Shown: piece by piece, positions 8,375 through 17,515 of the stretch
Position numbering within the stretch: position 1 is the first letter of the stretch
How the letters are laid out: each line of letters opens with the position of its first letter
NCBI GenBank assembly: GCA_018714565.1
Contig: DVNH01000048.1
Location: 1-54,503 of the forward strand
Length of the DNA stretch: 54,503 nt
Direction of reading: 5' to 3'
Source: Candidatus Merdicola faecigallinarum
GTDB lineage: Bacteria; Bacillota; Clostridia; TANB77; CAG-508
The notes under the pieces: model-generated
Told to the model about the DNA's origin: nothing
Database searches by the model: none
Seen by the model: the letters and a program-made list of their open reading frames with translations, nothing else
Translations under genes and position numbers: made by a program

Positions 8375-8471
8375 TGAAAAAGAGTAGACTTTCTTGATGA
8401 CCCCATATTTGAATTGCTATTTTTAGCATATTTTAGAGTTCATCACGTTTTTGTCTACTCTTACTTTTTCA
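8375..8471 (-). terminator. Long three-tier hairpin between mreB and the small GT-like gene
   Basis: Outer arms AGAGTAGAC (8381-8389) and GTCTACTCT (8453-8461), extended by TGAAAA / TTTTCA. A middle stem TGATGA (8395-8400) / TCATCA (8440-8445) encloses an inner hairpin GCTA-TTTT-TAGC. On the minus strand the structure ends in CTCTTTTTCACC, so it probably ends the mreB transcript, but it is much longer than an ordinary terminator. Confidence 0.55.
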
Positions 8472-8532
8472 TTTTATGTTCCAGTAAGTTTTATCTATAT
8501 AAACTAAAGAGGGCTATTCTTTTTATTTATTT

Positions 8533-9537
8533 TTATCTTCTTACCTTTCCATCTAATGAGTCTAAATTATCTAATGCTTTTCCTGTTCCTAATGCTACAC
8601 AAGAAATTGCATCTTCTGCAATCATAACATTAATTCCTGTTTTCTCTTGAAGAAGTTTATCTAATCCATCTACTAAACATCCTCCACCAGTCATATAAAT
8701 TCCTTTATCACTAATATCGGATGCAAGTTCTGGTGGTGTTTTTTCTAATACTGAATGTACTGAATCGACAATCATCATAGCAGGTTCTATTAATGCTTCT
8801 AACATTTCACTTGAATAAATTGTGATTGTTTTTGGAAGACCTGTGCTTAAATCTCTTCCTCTAATATCCATTTCCATATCTTGAATCTTAGGATATACAC
8901 AACCAATATTTACTTTTAAATCCTCTGCTGTTCTTTCCCCAATCATAACATTATGCTTTCTCTTAATATATTTTACGATTGCTTCATCGAATTTATCTCC
9001 AGCAACTTTTAAAGAAGTACTTACAACAGATCCGCCTAGTGATATTACTGCAATATCGGTTGTTCCTCCACCAATATCTACAATCATATTACCACATGGT
9101 TTTGAAATATCGATACCTGCTCCAATTGCCGCTGCAATTGGTTCTTCTATTAAATATACTTTCCTAGCACCAGCTTGTGATGCTGCATCAATTACTGCTC
9201 TTTTTTCTACTTCTGTTACTTGAGATGGAATACAAATCATAATTCTTGGTGAAAAAACAAATTTTCCACATACTTTACTGATAAAATGTTTTAACATTTT
9301 TTCTGTTACAGTATAGTCTGATATAACGCCTTCTCTTAGGGGTCTTGTTGCTATGATATTTCCTGGAGTTCTACCAAGCATTCGTCTTGCTTCTTGTCCT
9401 ACTGCTAATACTTCACCACTATTTTTATCTACTGCAACAACAGAAGGTTCCCTAAGTACGATTCCCTTTCCTTTTACATATGCAATTACAGTGGCAGTTC
9501 CTAAATCGATTCCTATATCTTGTCCAAAGCCAAACAT
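8533..9537 (-). CDS. mreB: Rod-shape-determining actin homologue MreB/Mbl
   Basis: Bacterial actin that organises cell-wall elongation under the membrane. Actin-fold motifs are complete: phosphate 1 DIGIDLGTATVIAYVKGKGI, connect/phosphate 2 IVDIGGGTTDIAVISLGG near 155, and the adenosine motif YMTGGGCLVDGLDKLL near 290. The length of 334 is standard. Position away from mreC/mreD suggests an Mbl- or MreBH-like paralogue; sequence alone does not settle which. ATG at 9537 follows AAGGAGAGAGGAG. A good promoter lies just upstream and a long hairpin downstream, so it is likely monocistronic. Confidence 0.95.
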   Translation of the reverse strand: MFGFGQDIGIDLGTATVIAYVKGKGIVLREPSVVAVDKNSGEVLAVGQEARRMLGRTPGNIIATRPLREGVISDYTVTEKMLKHFISKVCGKFVFSPRIMICIPSQVTEVEKRAVIDAASQAGARKVYLIEEPIAAAIGAGIDISKPCGNMIVDIGGGTTDIAVISLGGSVVSTSLKVAGDKFDEAIVKYIKRKHNVMIGERTAEDLKVNIGCVYPKIQDMEMDIRGRDLSTGLPKTITIYSSEMLEALIEPAMMIVDSVHSVLEKTPPELASDISDKGIYMTGGGCLVDGLDKLLQEKTGINVMIAEDAISCVALGTGKALDNLDSLDGKVRR

Positions 9538-9582
9538 TCCAACTCTCCTCTCTCCTTATATCATTGTTACAAGTCTGTTACA

Positions 9583-9611
9583 ATTATATTACAGTTTCTA
9601 TAAAATAGCAA
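9583..9611 (-). promoter_or_regulatory. Sigma-A promoter of mreB
   Basis: On the minus strand, TTGCTA, a 17-base spacer and TATAAT lie 46 bases before the mreB start. Confidence 0.65.
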
Positions 9612-9650
9612 ATGTTTTTCGAAAAAAGTAAAAAAAATTTCCAGTACTTT

Positions 9651-10160
9651 TTATACTGGAAAAATTCCGAATAGATATCCTACTGGTAAATAATAATAAA
9701 CAAGCATTCCTCCTACAATTAAGCCAAATTTTTGCATATCTGTTAACTCAAAATTCACATTATAAATATCTGGTGTCTGATCTGTCGTACTAATCTTTAA
9801 ACTTTCTGCTCCTTGGCATCGATATTGCACATTAAATTCTTCTGATTGTCCTACTTCCAATTCACTTACTTTTAAATATTTCGTTGCTATATTATTATCA
9901 TATTCTGAATAGCAATCTACAATAATATATTCGTTATCTAATTTGTGATCCGTATTATTTGTAATAACTCCTTTTACATATCCATTCATTTTTGTTGCTT
10001 TTGCTTCTGTAATTTCTATTTTTGGAGACTCTTTTACTACTTCATATTCATAGATTGGTGTATAGGCTGTTCGAATAAAAGCTTTTGACATGAATGTAAC
10101 AAATATAAATAATAATACAAAAGCTACAAATAATTTTGCAAATAGTTTCATGGTATTCAT
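9651..10160 (-). CDS. Two-helix membrane protein with an FxLYD-like extracellular domain
   Basis: The reading frame is open from 10277, but that part overlaps the pyk terminator. ATG at 10160 (MNTMKLFAKLF) follows AAGGAG by 9 bases and is the real start, giving 169 residues. A hydrophobic helix spans about 7-27. A beta domain at about 50-130 (GYVKGVITNNTDHKLD, VDCYSEYDNNIATK, LEVGQSEEF) matches the FxLYD pattern of secreted Firmicute proteins. A second hydrophobic helix at about 145-165 (GLIVGGMLVYYYLPVGY) closes it. The function is unknown. The gene stands alone between mreB and pyk. Confidence 0.75.
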   Translation of the reverse strand: MNTMKLFAKLFVAFVLLFIFVTFMSKAFIRTAYTPIYEYEVVKESPKIEITEAKATKMNGYVKGVITNNTDHKLDNEYIIVDCYSEYDNNIATKYLKVSELEVGQSEEFNVQYRCQGAESLKISTTDQTPDIYNVNFELTDMQKFGLIVGGMLVYYYLPVGYLFGIFPV

Positions 10161-10233
10161 AATTTTACTCTCCTTACCAAAATATACTAATATTATACAA
10201 TAGTATACATAATTTGTAAAGAAATACATTAAG

Positions 10234-10269
10234 AAAAAAGTGTAATAAGTAATCTTATTACACTTTTTT
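10234..10269 (-). terminator. Intrinsic terminator of pyk
   Basis: Sixteen-base perfect arms (AAAAAAGTGTAATAAG / CTTATTACACTTTTTT) with a 4-base loop lie 8 bases beyond the pyk stop. T-runs on both sides make it bidirectional. Confidence 0.9.
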
Positions 10270-10276
10270 ATCTTCA

Positions 10277-11728
10277 CTAAATTCTAACTACTCCACCAAT
10301 TGTTTTATTTACTTCATATTCTTCTTTTTCATCAGAAACAATATTTGGTCCTCCTGCTAAAACAATAGTATCTCCTTTTTCTAAAGTTCCTTCTTGTTTT
10401 AATTTTTCCATTCCTTTTGTAATGGTATCTTTAATATTTTTTTCATTTTCAACAAGAATTGGGAATACATTCCATGTTGGAGCTAATTGATTATATGTTT
10501 TCTTGCAATCTGTAATTGCGAAGATTGGGCATTGTGCTCCCATTCCTGAAATTCTTCTTACAGAATTTCCTGTATGCGTATATGCTACAATTGCATCTGC
10601 TTTAATATCTCTTGCAGTTACACAAGTTGTATATGCTACATTTCCTTCAATATCATTTACATCTAATTTAAAATCTTTTTTTGTAAATCTCTTCCAATAG
10701 TTAATTGTTGGTTCTACAGATTTTGCTACTCTTACCATAGTATCTACGCATTTTACAGGATATTTACCCATTGCGCATTCTCCTGATAGCATTACACAAG
10801 CAGTACGATCATATACAGCATTTGCTACGTCACTTACTTCTGCTCTTGTTGGTAATGGATTTTCTGTCATAGATTCTAACATTTGAGTTGCTGTAATTAC
10901 CAATTTTCCTTCTTCATTACATCTTTTAATGAAACGTTTTTGAACAACTGGTACTACTTCAAAAGGAACTTCAACAGCCATATCTCCACGAGCTACCATA
11001 ATTCCATCAGAATTTGCTAAAATTTCTTCAAAATTGTCAATTCCTTCTTGGTTTTCAATTTTGCATATAATTTTAATGTCTTGTCCACCATGTTCATCTA
11101 ATACTTTACGAATTGCTAATACGTCTTCTTTATTTCTTACAAAAGATCCTGCAACATAATCAAATCCTACTCTTGCTCCATCGATTAAGTCTTGAATATC
11201 TTTTTCTTTTAATGCTGGTAATTTTAAAGGTACCCCTGGAACATTAACACTTTTTCTTGATCCCAATTTTCCACCATCAACAACTTGGCAATGAATATCT
11301 TTTCCTTTTATTTCTTTTACTTGTACATTAATTGCACCGTCATCAATTAAAATAGTATCTCCTGGTTTTACATCTTTATATAAATCTTTATAACTGATGC
11401 TAACACCTTTTTCGTCTCCTACCATATCTTCGTTATAGAAAACAAATGGATCTCCCTCTTTTAATTCTACTTTTACATTTTTTCCTGTTACAAGCATTCC
11501 TGTTCTTACTTCAGGTCCTTGCATATCTAGAAGCATAGCAACTGGCATTCCAAGTTTTTCTCTAATTGCTAAAAAGTCATTAATTTTTTCTTCTTGTTCT
11601 GGATAACTTCCATGAGAGAAGTTGATTCTAGCAACACTCATTCCAGTTTTCATTAATTCTTCTAATCTTTTTTCACTTGCTGGTCCAATGGTACATACAA
11701 TATTTGTTTTTCTTAAATTCTTTTTCAC
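10277..11728 (-). CDS. pyk: Pyruvate kinase
   Basis: Converts phosphoenolpyruvate and ADP to pyruvate and ATP, the last step of glycolysis. The N-terminal barrel shows TNIVCTIGPAS, ARINFSHG, MLDMQGPEVRTG, KIENQEGIDNFEEIL and the catalytic ARGDMAVEVP with TATQMLESM. The B domain lies at about 75-170 and the allosteric C-domain after about 350. The length of 483 matches enzymes without the PEP-utiliser-like C-terminal extension seen in Bacillus. The start is GTG at 11728 after AAGGAGGAATTATT. Own promoter and terminator indicate a single-gene unit. Confidence 0.97.
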   Translation of the reverse strand: MKKNLRKTNIVCTIGPASEKRLEELMKTGMSVARINFSHGSYPEQEEKINDFLAIREKLGMPVAMLLDMQGPEVRTGMLVTGKNVKVELKEGDPFVFYNEDMVGDEKGVSISYKDLYKDVKPGDTILIDDGAINVQVKEIKGKDIHCQVVDGGKLGSRKSVNVPGVPLKLPALKEKDIQDLIDGARVGFDYVAGSFVRNKEDVLAIRKVLDEHGGQDIKIICKIENQEGIDNFEEILANSDGIMVARGDMAVEVPFEVVPVVQKRFIKRCNEEGKLVITATQMLESMTENPLPTRAEVSDVANAVYDRTACVMLSGECAMGKYPVKCVDTMVRVAKSVEPTINYWKRFTKKDFKLDVNDIEGNVAYTTCVTARDIKADAIVAYTHTGNSVRRISGMGAQCPIFAITDCKKTYNQLAPTWNVFPILVENEKNIKDTITKGMEKLKQEGTLEKGDTIVLAGGPNIVSDEKEEYEVNKTIGGVVRI

Positions 11729-11763
11729 AATAATTCCTCCTTAGAAATTTAACGCTAGTATGT

Positions 11764-11793
11764 ATTATATCACAATTCTTTTGCTAGAATCAA
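11764..11793 (-). promoter_or_regulatory. Sigma-A promoter of pyk
   Basis: On the minus strand, TTGATT, an 18-base spacer and TATAAT with an upstream TGTGA lie about 36 bases ahead of the GTG start. Confidence 0.65.
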
Positions 11794-11825
11794 TATATTT
11801 TTTCAAAAAACGCCCTTTTTCATTG

Positions 11826-12980
11826 TTATTTTACAACTTCACTGATTACTTTGCTTAAATACTTCATGCTTGTTAAGCATTGTTCCATTGTATTTCCTGT
11901 TGCACCTACTTCAATAATGCTGGCCGCTTTTGTAACATGTTGGTTATACCTAGAGTTTCTTACAATAATTGGCTTAAATAAGCCTGGATATAGCTCATTT
12001 GCTTTCTCTTGAATCTTAATTGCAAATTTTAAATTTTGTTGCCAATTTGGATGACTAAGACCTCCTCCATCGGTGCCAATCACAAACATTAATTGTGCTG
12101 CATATTCTTCTCCTATTTTTACGGTAGGAGCATAATCTTCTTTACTTCCTACTGCATCTCTATGTATATCAAATACCATTTGCGTTTCTGGTTTTAATGC
12201 TAATTGATTTTTTACTGTTACTAAAGAGCGATTATAAGATCCTGTATATGCGGGATAATCATGATATGTCTGATCATGAACCGTTTGATAACCGTAGGCA
12301 TCTAAATGTTTTTTTAGTTCCGCTCCTACTCTTGCTACTGAAAAGTTTAAATCATTCGTTCGAAAATTTCCCGTTGGTTGATAGGGAAATGCTTCTGTTG
12401 CTGTATAACTTTCACAGGTATGAGTATGAAAAATCAGAATATCTTTTTTATTTTCTAATTCGATATCTGGTGTTAAAATTTCTGGCGTCAAGTCATATTT
12501 AGATTCATTTTTTATTTTTACACTATTATATTCGTTGGTAAATTTGGTATTGATTCCACTTTGGTCAATTACTTCTGTTTGCACATTTATTTGTGCTTCT
12601 TCTACACTTTGTGTTTCTTTATTTTCTTCCTGAGGCTTTTCTGCTATCTCTACTTTTGTTTCCTCTTTTTCTTTTAATGTTTGTGTCATACTTAATTCTG
12701 TATTTAAAAGTTGCTCGATACTATCTTGATCTACTTGGCTGATCCCCTCTTTCTTTTCTCCATCCATCATTGGAATTGCTTGATGAATCGAATATATTCT
12801 TGCTGTTTTTTTTACATTTTCTACGATTACTGAAATTTTCTCTAACCAGTTTATTTCTTGCTTCTGGGATTTTTGACTTGAAAAATATCTAGTAAGTCCA
12901 ACTACAATTGAAATAATAATTGTAAGCTCTACTAGATATTTTAACAAATCTTTTCCTTTTATGACGGTCATATTGATCAT
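11826..12980 (-). CDS. spoIIP: Stage II sporulation protein P, peptidoglycan hydrolase
   Basis: Amidase and endopeptidase of the SpoIIDMP engulfment machine in the mother-cell membrane. A single N-terminal membrane helix is followed by a charged, low-complexity stalk to about residue 165, then the amidase_3-like SpoIIP catalytic domain. That domain has HTHTCESY (187-194) and DIHRDA (273-278), whose His/Glu residues bind zinc. The C-terminal IIEVGATGNTMEQCL is a family hallmark. The frame allows ATG at 12986, but ATG at 12980 is better spaced (8 bases) from AAAGGAG. About 384 residues. spoIIM, another member of the machine, is at 43.5 kb. Likely expressed under sigma-E; I did not locate a confident promoter. 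Confidence 0.94.
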   Translation of the reverse strand: MINMTVIKGKDLLKYLVELTIIISIVVGLTRYFSSQKSQKQEINWLEKISVIVENVKKTARIYSIHQAIPMMDGEKKEGISQVDQDSIEQLLNTELSMTQTLKEKEETKVEIAEKPQEENKETQSVEEAQINVQTEVIDQSGINTKFTNEYNSVKIKNESKYDLTPEILTPDIELENKKDILIFHTHTCESYTATEAFPYQPTGNFRTNDLNFSVARVGAELKKHLDAYGYQTVHDQTYHDYPAYTGSYNRSLVTVKNQLALKPETQMVFDIHRDAVGSKEDYAPTVKIGEEYAAQLMFVIGTDGGGLSHPNWQQNLKFAIKIQEKANELYPGLFKPIIVRNSRYNQHVTKAASIIEVGATGNTMEQCLTSMKYLSKVISEVVK

Positions 12981-13093
12981 TGTCATTTCTCCTTTGTTCC
13001 AAACGTCTCTTTATTATTATATGTACTAGCATTAATAATATGTCTAGAAAAGGATTTTTGACTTTTTACTTTTCCATTTATATGTCCGTTTTT

Positions 13094-13190
13094 ATTATTG
13101 CTTCAGAAATTTCTGAAGCAACAAGGTTAGTTACCTTAAGTGTGCAATTGCGAAGCAATCTGTACATCTGGCGAAGCCACTTTTCTTATT
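13094..13190 (+). repeat. Dispersed 3'-end element, copy B, overlapping the hisS 3' end
   Basis: Contains TTGCTTCAGAAATTTCTGAA, ACAAGGTTAG, then GTGTGCAATTGCGAAGC and AATCTGTACATCTGGCGAAG. It is shorter than copies D and E because the second GAAATTTC unit is missing, leaving one perfect palindrome, TTGCTTCAGAAATTTCTGAAGCAA (two 12-base halves). On the minus strand ATAAGAAAAGTGGCTTCGCC is shared almost exactly with copies D and E, so the element extends into hisS codons. Confidence 0.85.
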
Positions 13191-14491
13191 TTTTGAATTG
13201 CTTCTTCTAGAGTAAGCATTTCTTGTTCCCCGGATTCCATATCTTTAATTGTTACTTTTTGATTCTGAAGTTCTTCTTCTCCAATAATGGCAACATAAGG
13301 AATGTTTAATTTGTTTGCATATTTAAATTTTGCCTTTACTTTTTTATCATTTAAATATACTTCTGTATTAATTCCTGCTTTTCTTAGTTCTGTTGCTACT
13401 TTTATACTTTCACTAATATCTGGCAACATTGAAATGACTAAAACATCGGAAATTGATTTTCTATCTACCTTCATTAGGTTCATTTCGTTTAATTTATAGA
13501 ATAATCTGGTAAGACCAATAGAAACTCCTACACCTGGTAATTTACGATCGGTATAGAATTCAGCTAAATTATCATATCTTCCTCCTGAACAAACACTTCC
13601 TAAAGAACGATACTCATTTAAAAACGTTTCATATACAGTTCCTGTATAATAATCTAAGCCTCTTGCGATAGTAAAGTCTACTTTAAAGTTTTCATCTGGT
13701 ACTCCAAATAGGCGGATATTTTTTACTACCCCTGTTAATTCTGTTACTCCTTCATTCCATAATTTGTTTTCAATTTGTAATGTTTGTAAACTTTTTAGTT
13801 TTTCATCAGTAGTTCCTTCAATGCTAATGAAATCAAGAATTGTTTTAATTGCTTCCTCTTGTATATTTAAATTCTTTAGTTCCTTAATTACATTATCTTT
13901 CCCAATTTTTTCAATCTTGTCAATAATTCTCATAATTTCAACAGATTGCTCTTTCAAATTTAAAAATTCATATAATCCATTTAAAATCTTTCGATTATTG
14001 ATGCAAATCGTAAATTTATCAAATCCTAATTCTTTAATGGTTGCATAAATAACACTAGGAATTTCTGCATCATTAATGATATTTAATTCTCCATCTCCAA
14101 TAATATCAATATCACATTGATAAAATTCACGAAATCTTCCTTTTTGTGGCTTCTCTCCTCGATATACTTTTCCTATTTGGTATCTACGAAATGGAAAACT
14201 AATTTCATTTCCATATTGTGCAATATATTTGGCAAGTGGAACCGTCAAATCGAATCTTAGTGCTAAATCATTTTCTCCTTTTTGAAAACGATAAATTTGT
14301 TTTTCTGTTTCTCCACCAGCTTTTGCAAGTAAAACTTCTGCCATTTCTATAATTGGTGTATCTAATGGTAAAAAACCAAATTTTTCATATGATTTTTGAA
14401 TTTTTTCTCGCATTTGATTCATTAAAATTTGTTCGTTCGGCATTAGTTCCATAAAACCCGGCAATGTTCTTGGCTCTACCTTTTCTCCCAT
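13136..14491 (-). CDS. hisS: Histidyl-tRNA synthetase with a repeat-encoded C-terminal tail
   Basis: Class II synthetase charging tRNA-His. Motif 1 region GFLPLDTPIIE, motif 2 RYQIGKVYRGEKPQKGRFREF with the CDIDIIG continuation, the histidine motif ARGLDYYTGTVYE and motif 3 GVSIGLTRLF are all present. The C-terminal anticodon-binding domain covers about 345-435. The last 14 residues (438-451, VASPDVQIASQLHT) and the stop codon are read from repeat copy B; the preceding IRK (435-437) probably is too. This adds a tail to the usual length of about 420-430. The start is ATG at 14491 after GAAGGG. The active site is intact, so function is expected. Whether the tail matters is unknown. Confidence 0.96.
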   Translation of the reverse strand: MGEKVEPRTLPGFMELMPNEQILMNQMREKIQKSYEKFGFLPLDTPIIEMAEVLLAKAGGETEKQIYRFQKGENDLALRFDLTVPLAKYIAQYGNEISFPFRRYQIGKVYRGEKPQKGRFREFYQCDIDIIGDGELNIINDAEIPSVIYATIKELGFDKFTICINNRKILNGLYEFLNLKEQSVEIMRIIDKIEKIGKDNVIKELKNLNIQEEAIKTILDFISIEGTTDEKLKSLQTLQIENKLWNEGVTELTGVVKNIRLFGVPDENFKVDFTIARGLDYYTGTVYETFLNEYRSLGSVCSGGRYDNLAEFYTDRKLPGVGVSIGLTRLFYKLNEMNLMKVDRKSISDVLVISMLPDISESIKVATELRKAGINTEVYLNDKKVKAKFKYANKLNIPYVAIIGEEELQNQKVTIKDMESGEQEMLTLEEAIQKIRKVASPDVQIASQLHT

Positions 14492-14582
14492 TTTATTCCC
14501 TTCTTTCTTTTTATTTTTTCTTTACACCTTTTTGTATTTATCCTTTTTTCAGCTCTGCTTTTCTTTTATTTTCCTTCTATTC

Positions 14583-15230
14583 TTAAAATCCTTTTGGTTT
14601 TAATTCAAAATAAATTGGCTTTTCTTCTTTTACTATTGTACTTTTCCCATGTCCTGGATATACAATCGTTTCATCCGGTAATATTAATAATTTTTTTGTA
14701 ATTGAATTTATAATATCTTCAAAGCTAGATGTGGGTAAATCTGTTCTTCCCCATGTACCTCTAAATAATGTATCTCCGGAGAATAATAATTTTTCTTTCT
14801 CACAATATAAAGAAGTACTTCCTATGGTATGCCCAGGTGTATGAATTACTCTAAACGCAAGATCTCCTACATGAATAGTATCTTCACCATCAATTCTAGA
14901 ATCCACATCTAACTCAATTCTTCCTATTCCTATATATTCCGATAAGTTAATTTGAGCATTATTTAAGCCTTCACTATCGAATCGATGAATTAAAATTTTG
15001 CCTCCCCATTTTTCTTTTAATTCATTTACCCCTCCTATGTGATCTCCATGGCAATGGGTAAGATAAATATATTTTACCTTTGCTTTTAATATTGCAAGCA
15101 TTTCTGATATTTTATCTACTTCTCCTCCTGGATCAATTACCATCGTTTCGTTTGTTTTTTCATCAAAAACAATGTAACAATTAGTGGGATCTCCAATCCA
15201 TGTATGAATCTTAATTTCCTTTAAAATCAT
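14583..15230 (-). CDS. MBL-fold hydrolase, glyoxalase II-like
   Basis: Metallo-beta-lactamase-fold hydrolase of the hydroxyacylglutathione hydrolase-like group. Zinc motifs are THCHGDH near 62 and HTPGHTIGS near 135, with SGDTLF near 157 and YPGHGKST near 195, the complete binuclear set. About 215 residues. ATG at 15230 is preferred over 15248 because AGGAG lies 9 bases upstream of it, inside the longer frame. It lies between relA and hisS, an order common in Firmicutes. The substrate is unknown; thioester hydrolysis is the family default. Confidence 0.92.
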   Translation of the reverse strand: MILKEIKIHTWIGDPTNCYIVFDEKTNETMVIDPGGEVDKISEMLAILKAKVKYIYLTHCHGDHIGGVNELKEKWGGKILIHRFDSEGLNNAQINLSEYIGIGRIELDVDSRIDGEDTIHVGDLAFRVIHTPGHTIGSTSLYCEKEKLLFSGDTLFRGTWGRTDLPTSSFEDIINSITKKLLILPDETIVYPGHGKSTIVKEEKPIYFELKPKGF

Positions 15231-15304
15231 GTTTTCTTCTCCTTGCATTTTATCATTCTTTTGTTTTTTCTATCTTTTTCTTTCTTAATGTTCTTTTACT
15301 TATT

Positions 15305-17503
15305 TTATCTCTTTCTTTTAACTTCATAGACACTATCTATTTTTCTTAATGCTTTTAATACTTTATTTAACTCTTCTATGTTTTCTACTTCTATCTTTAC
15401 TTCTGTTACCGCTATTTTTTCTTTTGTAATTCTAGAGCTAACTGCTTGAAGATTAATTTTTGTATTATTAATTTCTTTTACAATGTCCGCTAGTAATCCA
15501 TTACGATCATTTGCAAAAATTTCAATATCAACAAAGTAAGAGGCTTTTTCTTGACTTGCCCAAGCAACATCAATTAATCTATCTTCTTCTTGAATTAATT
15601 CTTTAATATTACTACAATCTGTTCTATGAATGGATACTCCTCTTCCTTTTGTAATATATCCAATAATATTATCTCCTGGTACGGGGTGACAACATTTTGA
15701 AAGTTTTACTAAACAATTGTCAATTCCTTTTACAATTACACCATTATTTTGAGCATTCGCAGGACGTTTCTTTTGATTTGCCAATTCTTCAATTTTTGCT
15801 TCAATATTTTCTTCATTGTGATCTTTTCTATATTCTTGAAGCATTCTTGCAATAATCTTTACTGGTGATATTGCTCCAAATCCAACACTTGCATACATAT
15901 CCTCTAAATTTTTAAATTTATAACGTTCTAAAGCTACATTTACATATTCTTGTTTAAATAATTCTGTATAGCTCATGCCAATTCGTTTTACTTCTTTTTC
16001 AATTAATTCTTTTCCTCTATCAATATTCTCTTCACGTTGTTCTCTTTTAAACCAAGCTTGTATCTTACTTTTTGCTTTTGTCGTTTTAATAAATTTTAAC
16101 CAATCTCTACTTGGCCCTTTTTGTGTATCTGAAGTAAGAATTTCGATGATATCCCCACTTTGAATTTTCGTAATAATTGGCATCATTTTACTATTAATTT
16201 TGCATCCTACCATATGGTTTCCAATTTCTTCATGAATACTATATGCAAAATCAATTGGAGTAGCCCCCATTGGTAATACCAATATTTTTCCTTTTGGTGT
16301 AAATACATATACTTCATCTTCGAATAACTCTGTTTTTAATGTATTTAAAAATTCTTGTGGATCTTGCATGTCTTTTTGCCATTCTAATGTTTCTCTAAGC
16401 CAAGATAATTTATCCTCTGTTACAATAACATTTTGCTTTCCTTTTTTACTATAACTTGCATCTTTATATGCCCAATGTGCTGCAATACCATATTCTGCAA
16501 TTCTGTGCATATCCCAAGTACGAATTTGCACTTCAAATGGAGTTCCTTTTTCCCCTAGTAGAGTAGTATGTATAGATTGATACATATTTGGCTTTGGAAC
16601 AGAAATATAATCTTTAAATCTTCCTGGCATTGGATTATACATTTCATGAACAACACCTAATGCAGCATAACAATCTTTTACAGAATTCACTAAAATTCGA
16701 AGTGCAAATAGATCGTAAATTTGATCTAACGTTTTATTATCTCTTTTCATTTTTCGATAAATACTATATAAATGCTTTGCTCTTCCTGTTACCTCTGCAT
16801 CAATTTTTTGTTTTTTTAATTCTACACGAATATCCGCCATTATTTTTTCAATAAATTGTAATCTTTCTTCTCTTTTCTTATCTAAACCAGCTACTAACTC
16901 ATGAAATTCTTCTGGATATAGATATTTAAAAGACAAATCTTCAAGTTCCCATTTTAAAGAATATACTCCCAAACGATTTGCAAGAGGTGCATATAAATCC
17001 ATTGTTTCTCTAGCATTAGCAATTTGTCTGTCTCTTGACAAAAATTTTAAAGTTCTCATGTTATGTAGTCTATCGGCTAATTTTATCAAAATAACTCGAA
17101 TATCTTTTCCCATTGCCAAAAACATTTTTCTATAATCTTCTACTTGTTGTTCTTCCGATGTCGTAAACTGTAGTTTTCCAAGTTTGGTAACTCCCGCTAC
17201 CATTTCTGCTATTTCTTTGCCAAATTCTCGAATTAAATCTTCATTTGTAACATCGGTATCTTCTACCACATCATGAAGAAGCGCTGCACAAATAGTAGCC
17301 TCATCTAATCCAATCTCTGCTAAAGTATATGCCACTTGTATTGGATGGATAATATAAGGTTCCCCTGATTTCCTACACTGATCTCCATGATGTTCTTTTG
17401 CATATTGATATGCTTTTAGAATAAGTTTTGTGTCTGCCCATCTCTTTTTTTGTTTTACAACAGATATAATATCTTGTATCTCTACATTTTTTACTTCTGA
17501 CAT
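15305..17503 (-). CDS. relA: Bifunctional (p)ppGpp synthetase/hydrolase, RelA/SpoT family
   Basis: Makes and degrades the stringent-response alarmone. In order: HD hydrolase domain (H53, then LLHDVVEDT with H77-D78, so hydrolase competent), synthetase domain at about 220-340 (RAKHLYSIYRKM, YDLFALRILV, GRFKDYISVPKPNMYQSIHT), TGS domain at about 385-450 (VYVFTPKGKILVLP), a zinc-finger/helical segment with CCHPVPGD near 615, and a C-terminal ACT domain. The length of 732 is typical for Rel. It starts 12 bases after recJ (stop at 17516), so both are in one operon. Confidence 0.96.
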   Translation of the reverse strand: MSEVKNVEIQDIISVVKQKKRWADTKLILKAYQYAKEHHGDQCRKSGEPYIIHPIQVAYTLAEIGLDEATICAALLHDVVEDTDVTNEDLIREFGKEIAEMVAGVTKLGKLQFTTSEEQQVEDYRKMFLAMGKDIRVILIKLADRLHNMRTLKFLSRDRQIANARETMDLYAPLANRLGVYSLKWELEDLSFKYLYPEEFHELVAGLDKKREERLQFIEKIMADIRVELKKQKIDAEVTGRAKHLYSIYRKMKRDNKTLDQIYDLFALRILVNSVKDCYAALGVVHEMYNPMPGRFKDYISVPKPNMYQSIHTTLLGEKGTPFEVQIRTWDMHRIAEYGIAAHWAYKDASYSKKGKQNVIVTEDKLSWLRETLEWQKDMQDPQEFLNTLKTELFEDEVYVFTPKGKILVLPMGATPIDFAYSIHEEIGNHMVGCKINSKMMPIITKIQSGDIIEILTSDTQKGPSRDWLKFIKTTKAKSKIQAWFKREQREENIDRGKELIEKEVKRIGMSYTELFKQEYVNVALERYKFKNLEDMYASVGFGAISPVKIIARMLQEYRKDHNEENIEAKIEELANQKKRPANAQNNGVIVKGIDNCLVKLSKCCHPVPGDNIIGYITKGRGVSIHRTDCSNIKELIQEEDRLIDVAWASQEKASYFVDIEIFANDRNGLLADIVKEINNTKINLQAVSSRITKEKIAVTEVKIEVENIEELNKVLKALRKIDSVYEVKRKR

Positions 17504-17515
17504 AAAGCCACCCCT

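Noticed and set aside
10161..10277. 39-residue N-terminal extension of the FxLYD-like protein
   Set aside because: It would be translated from inside the pyk terminator hairpin; ATG at 10160 has a proper AAGGAG site.
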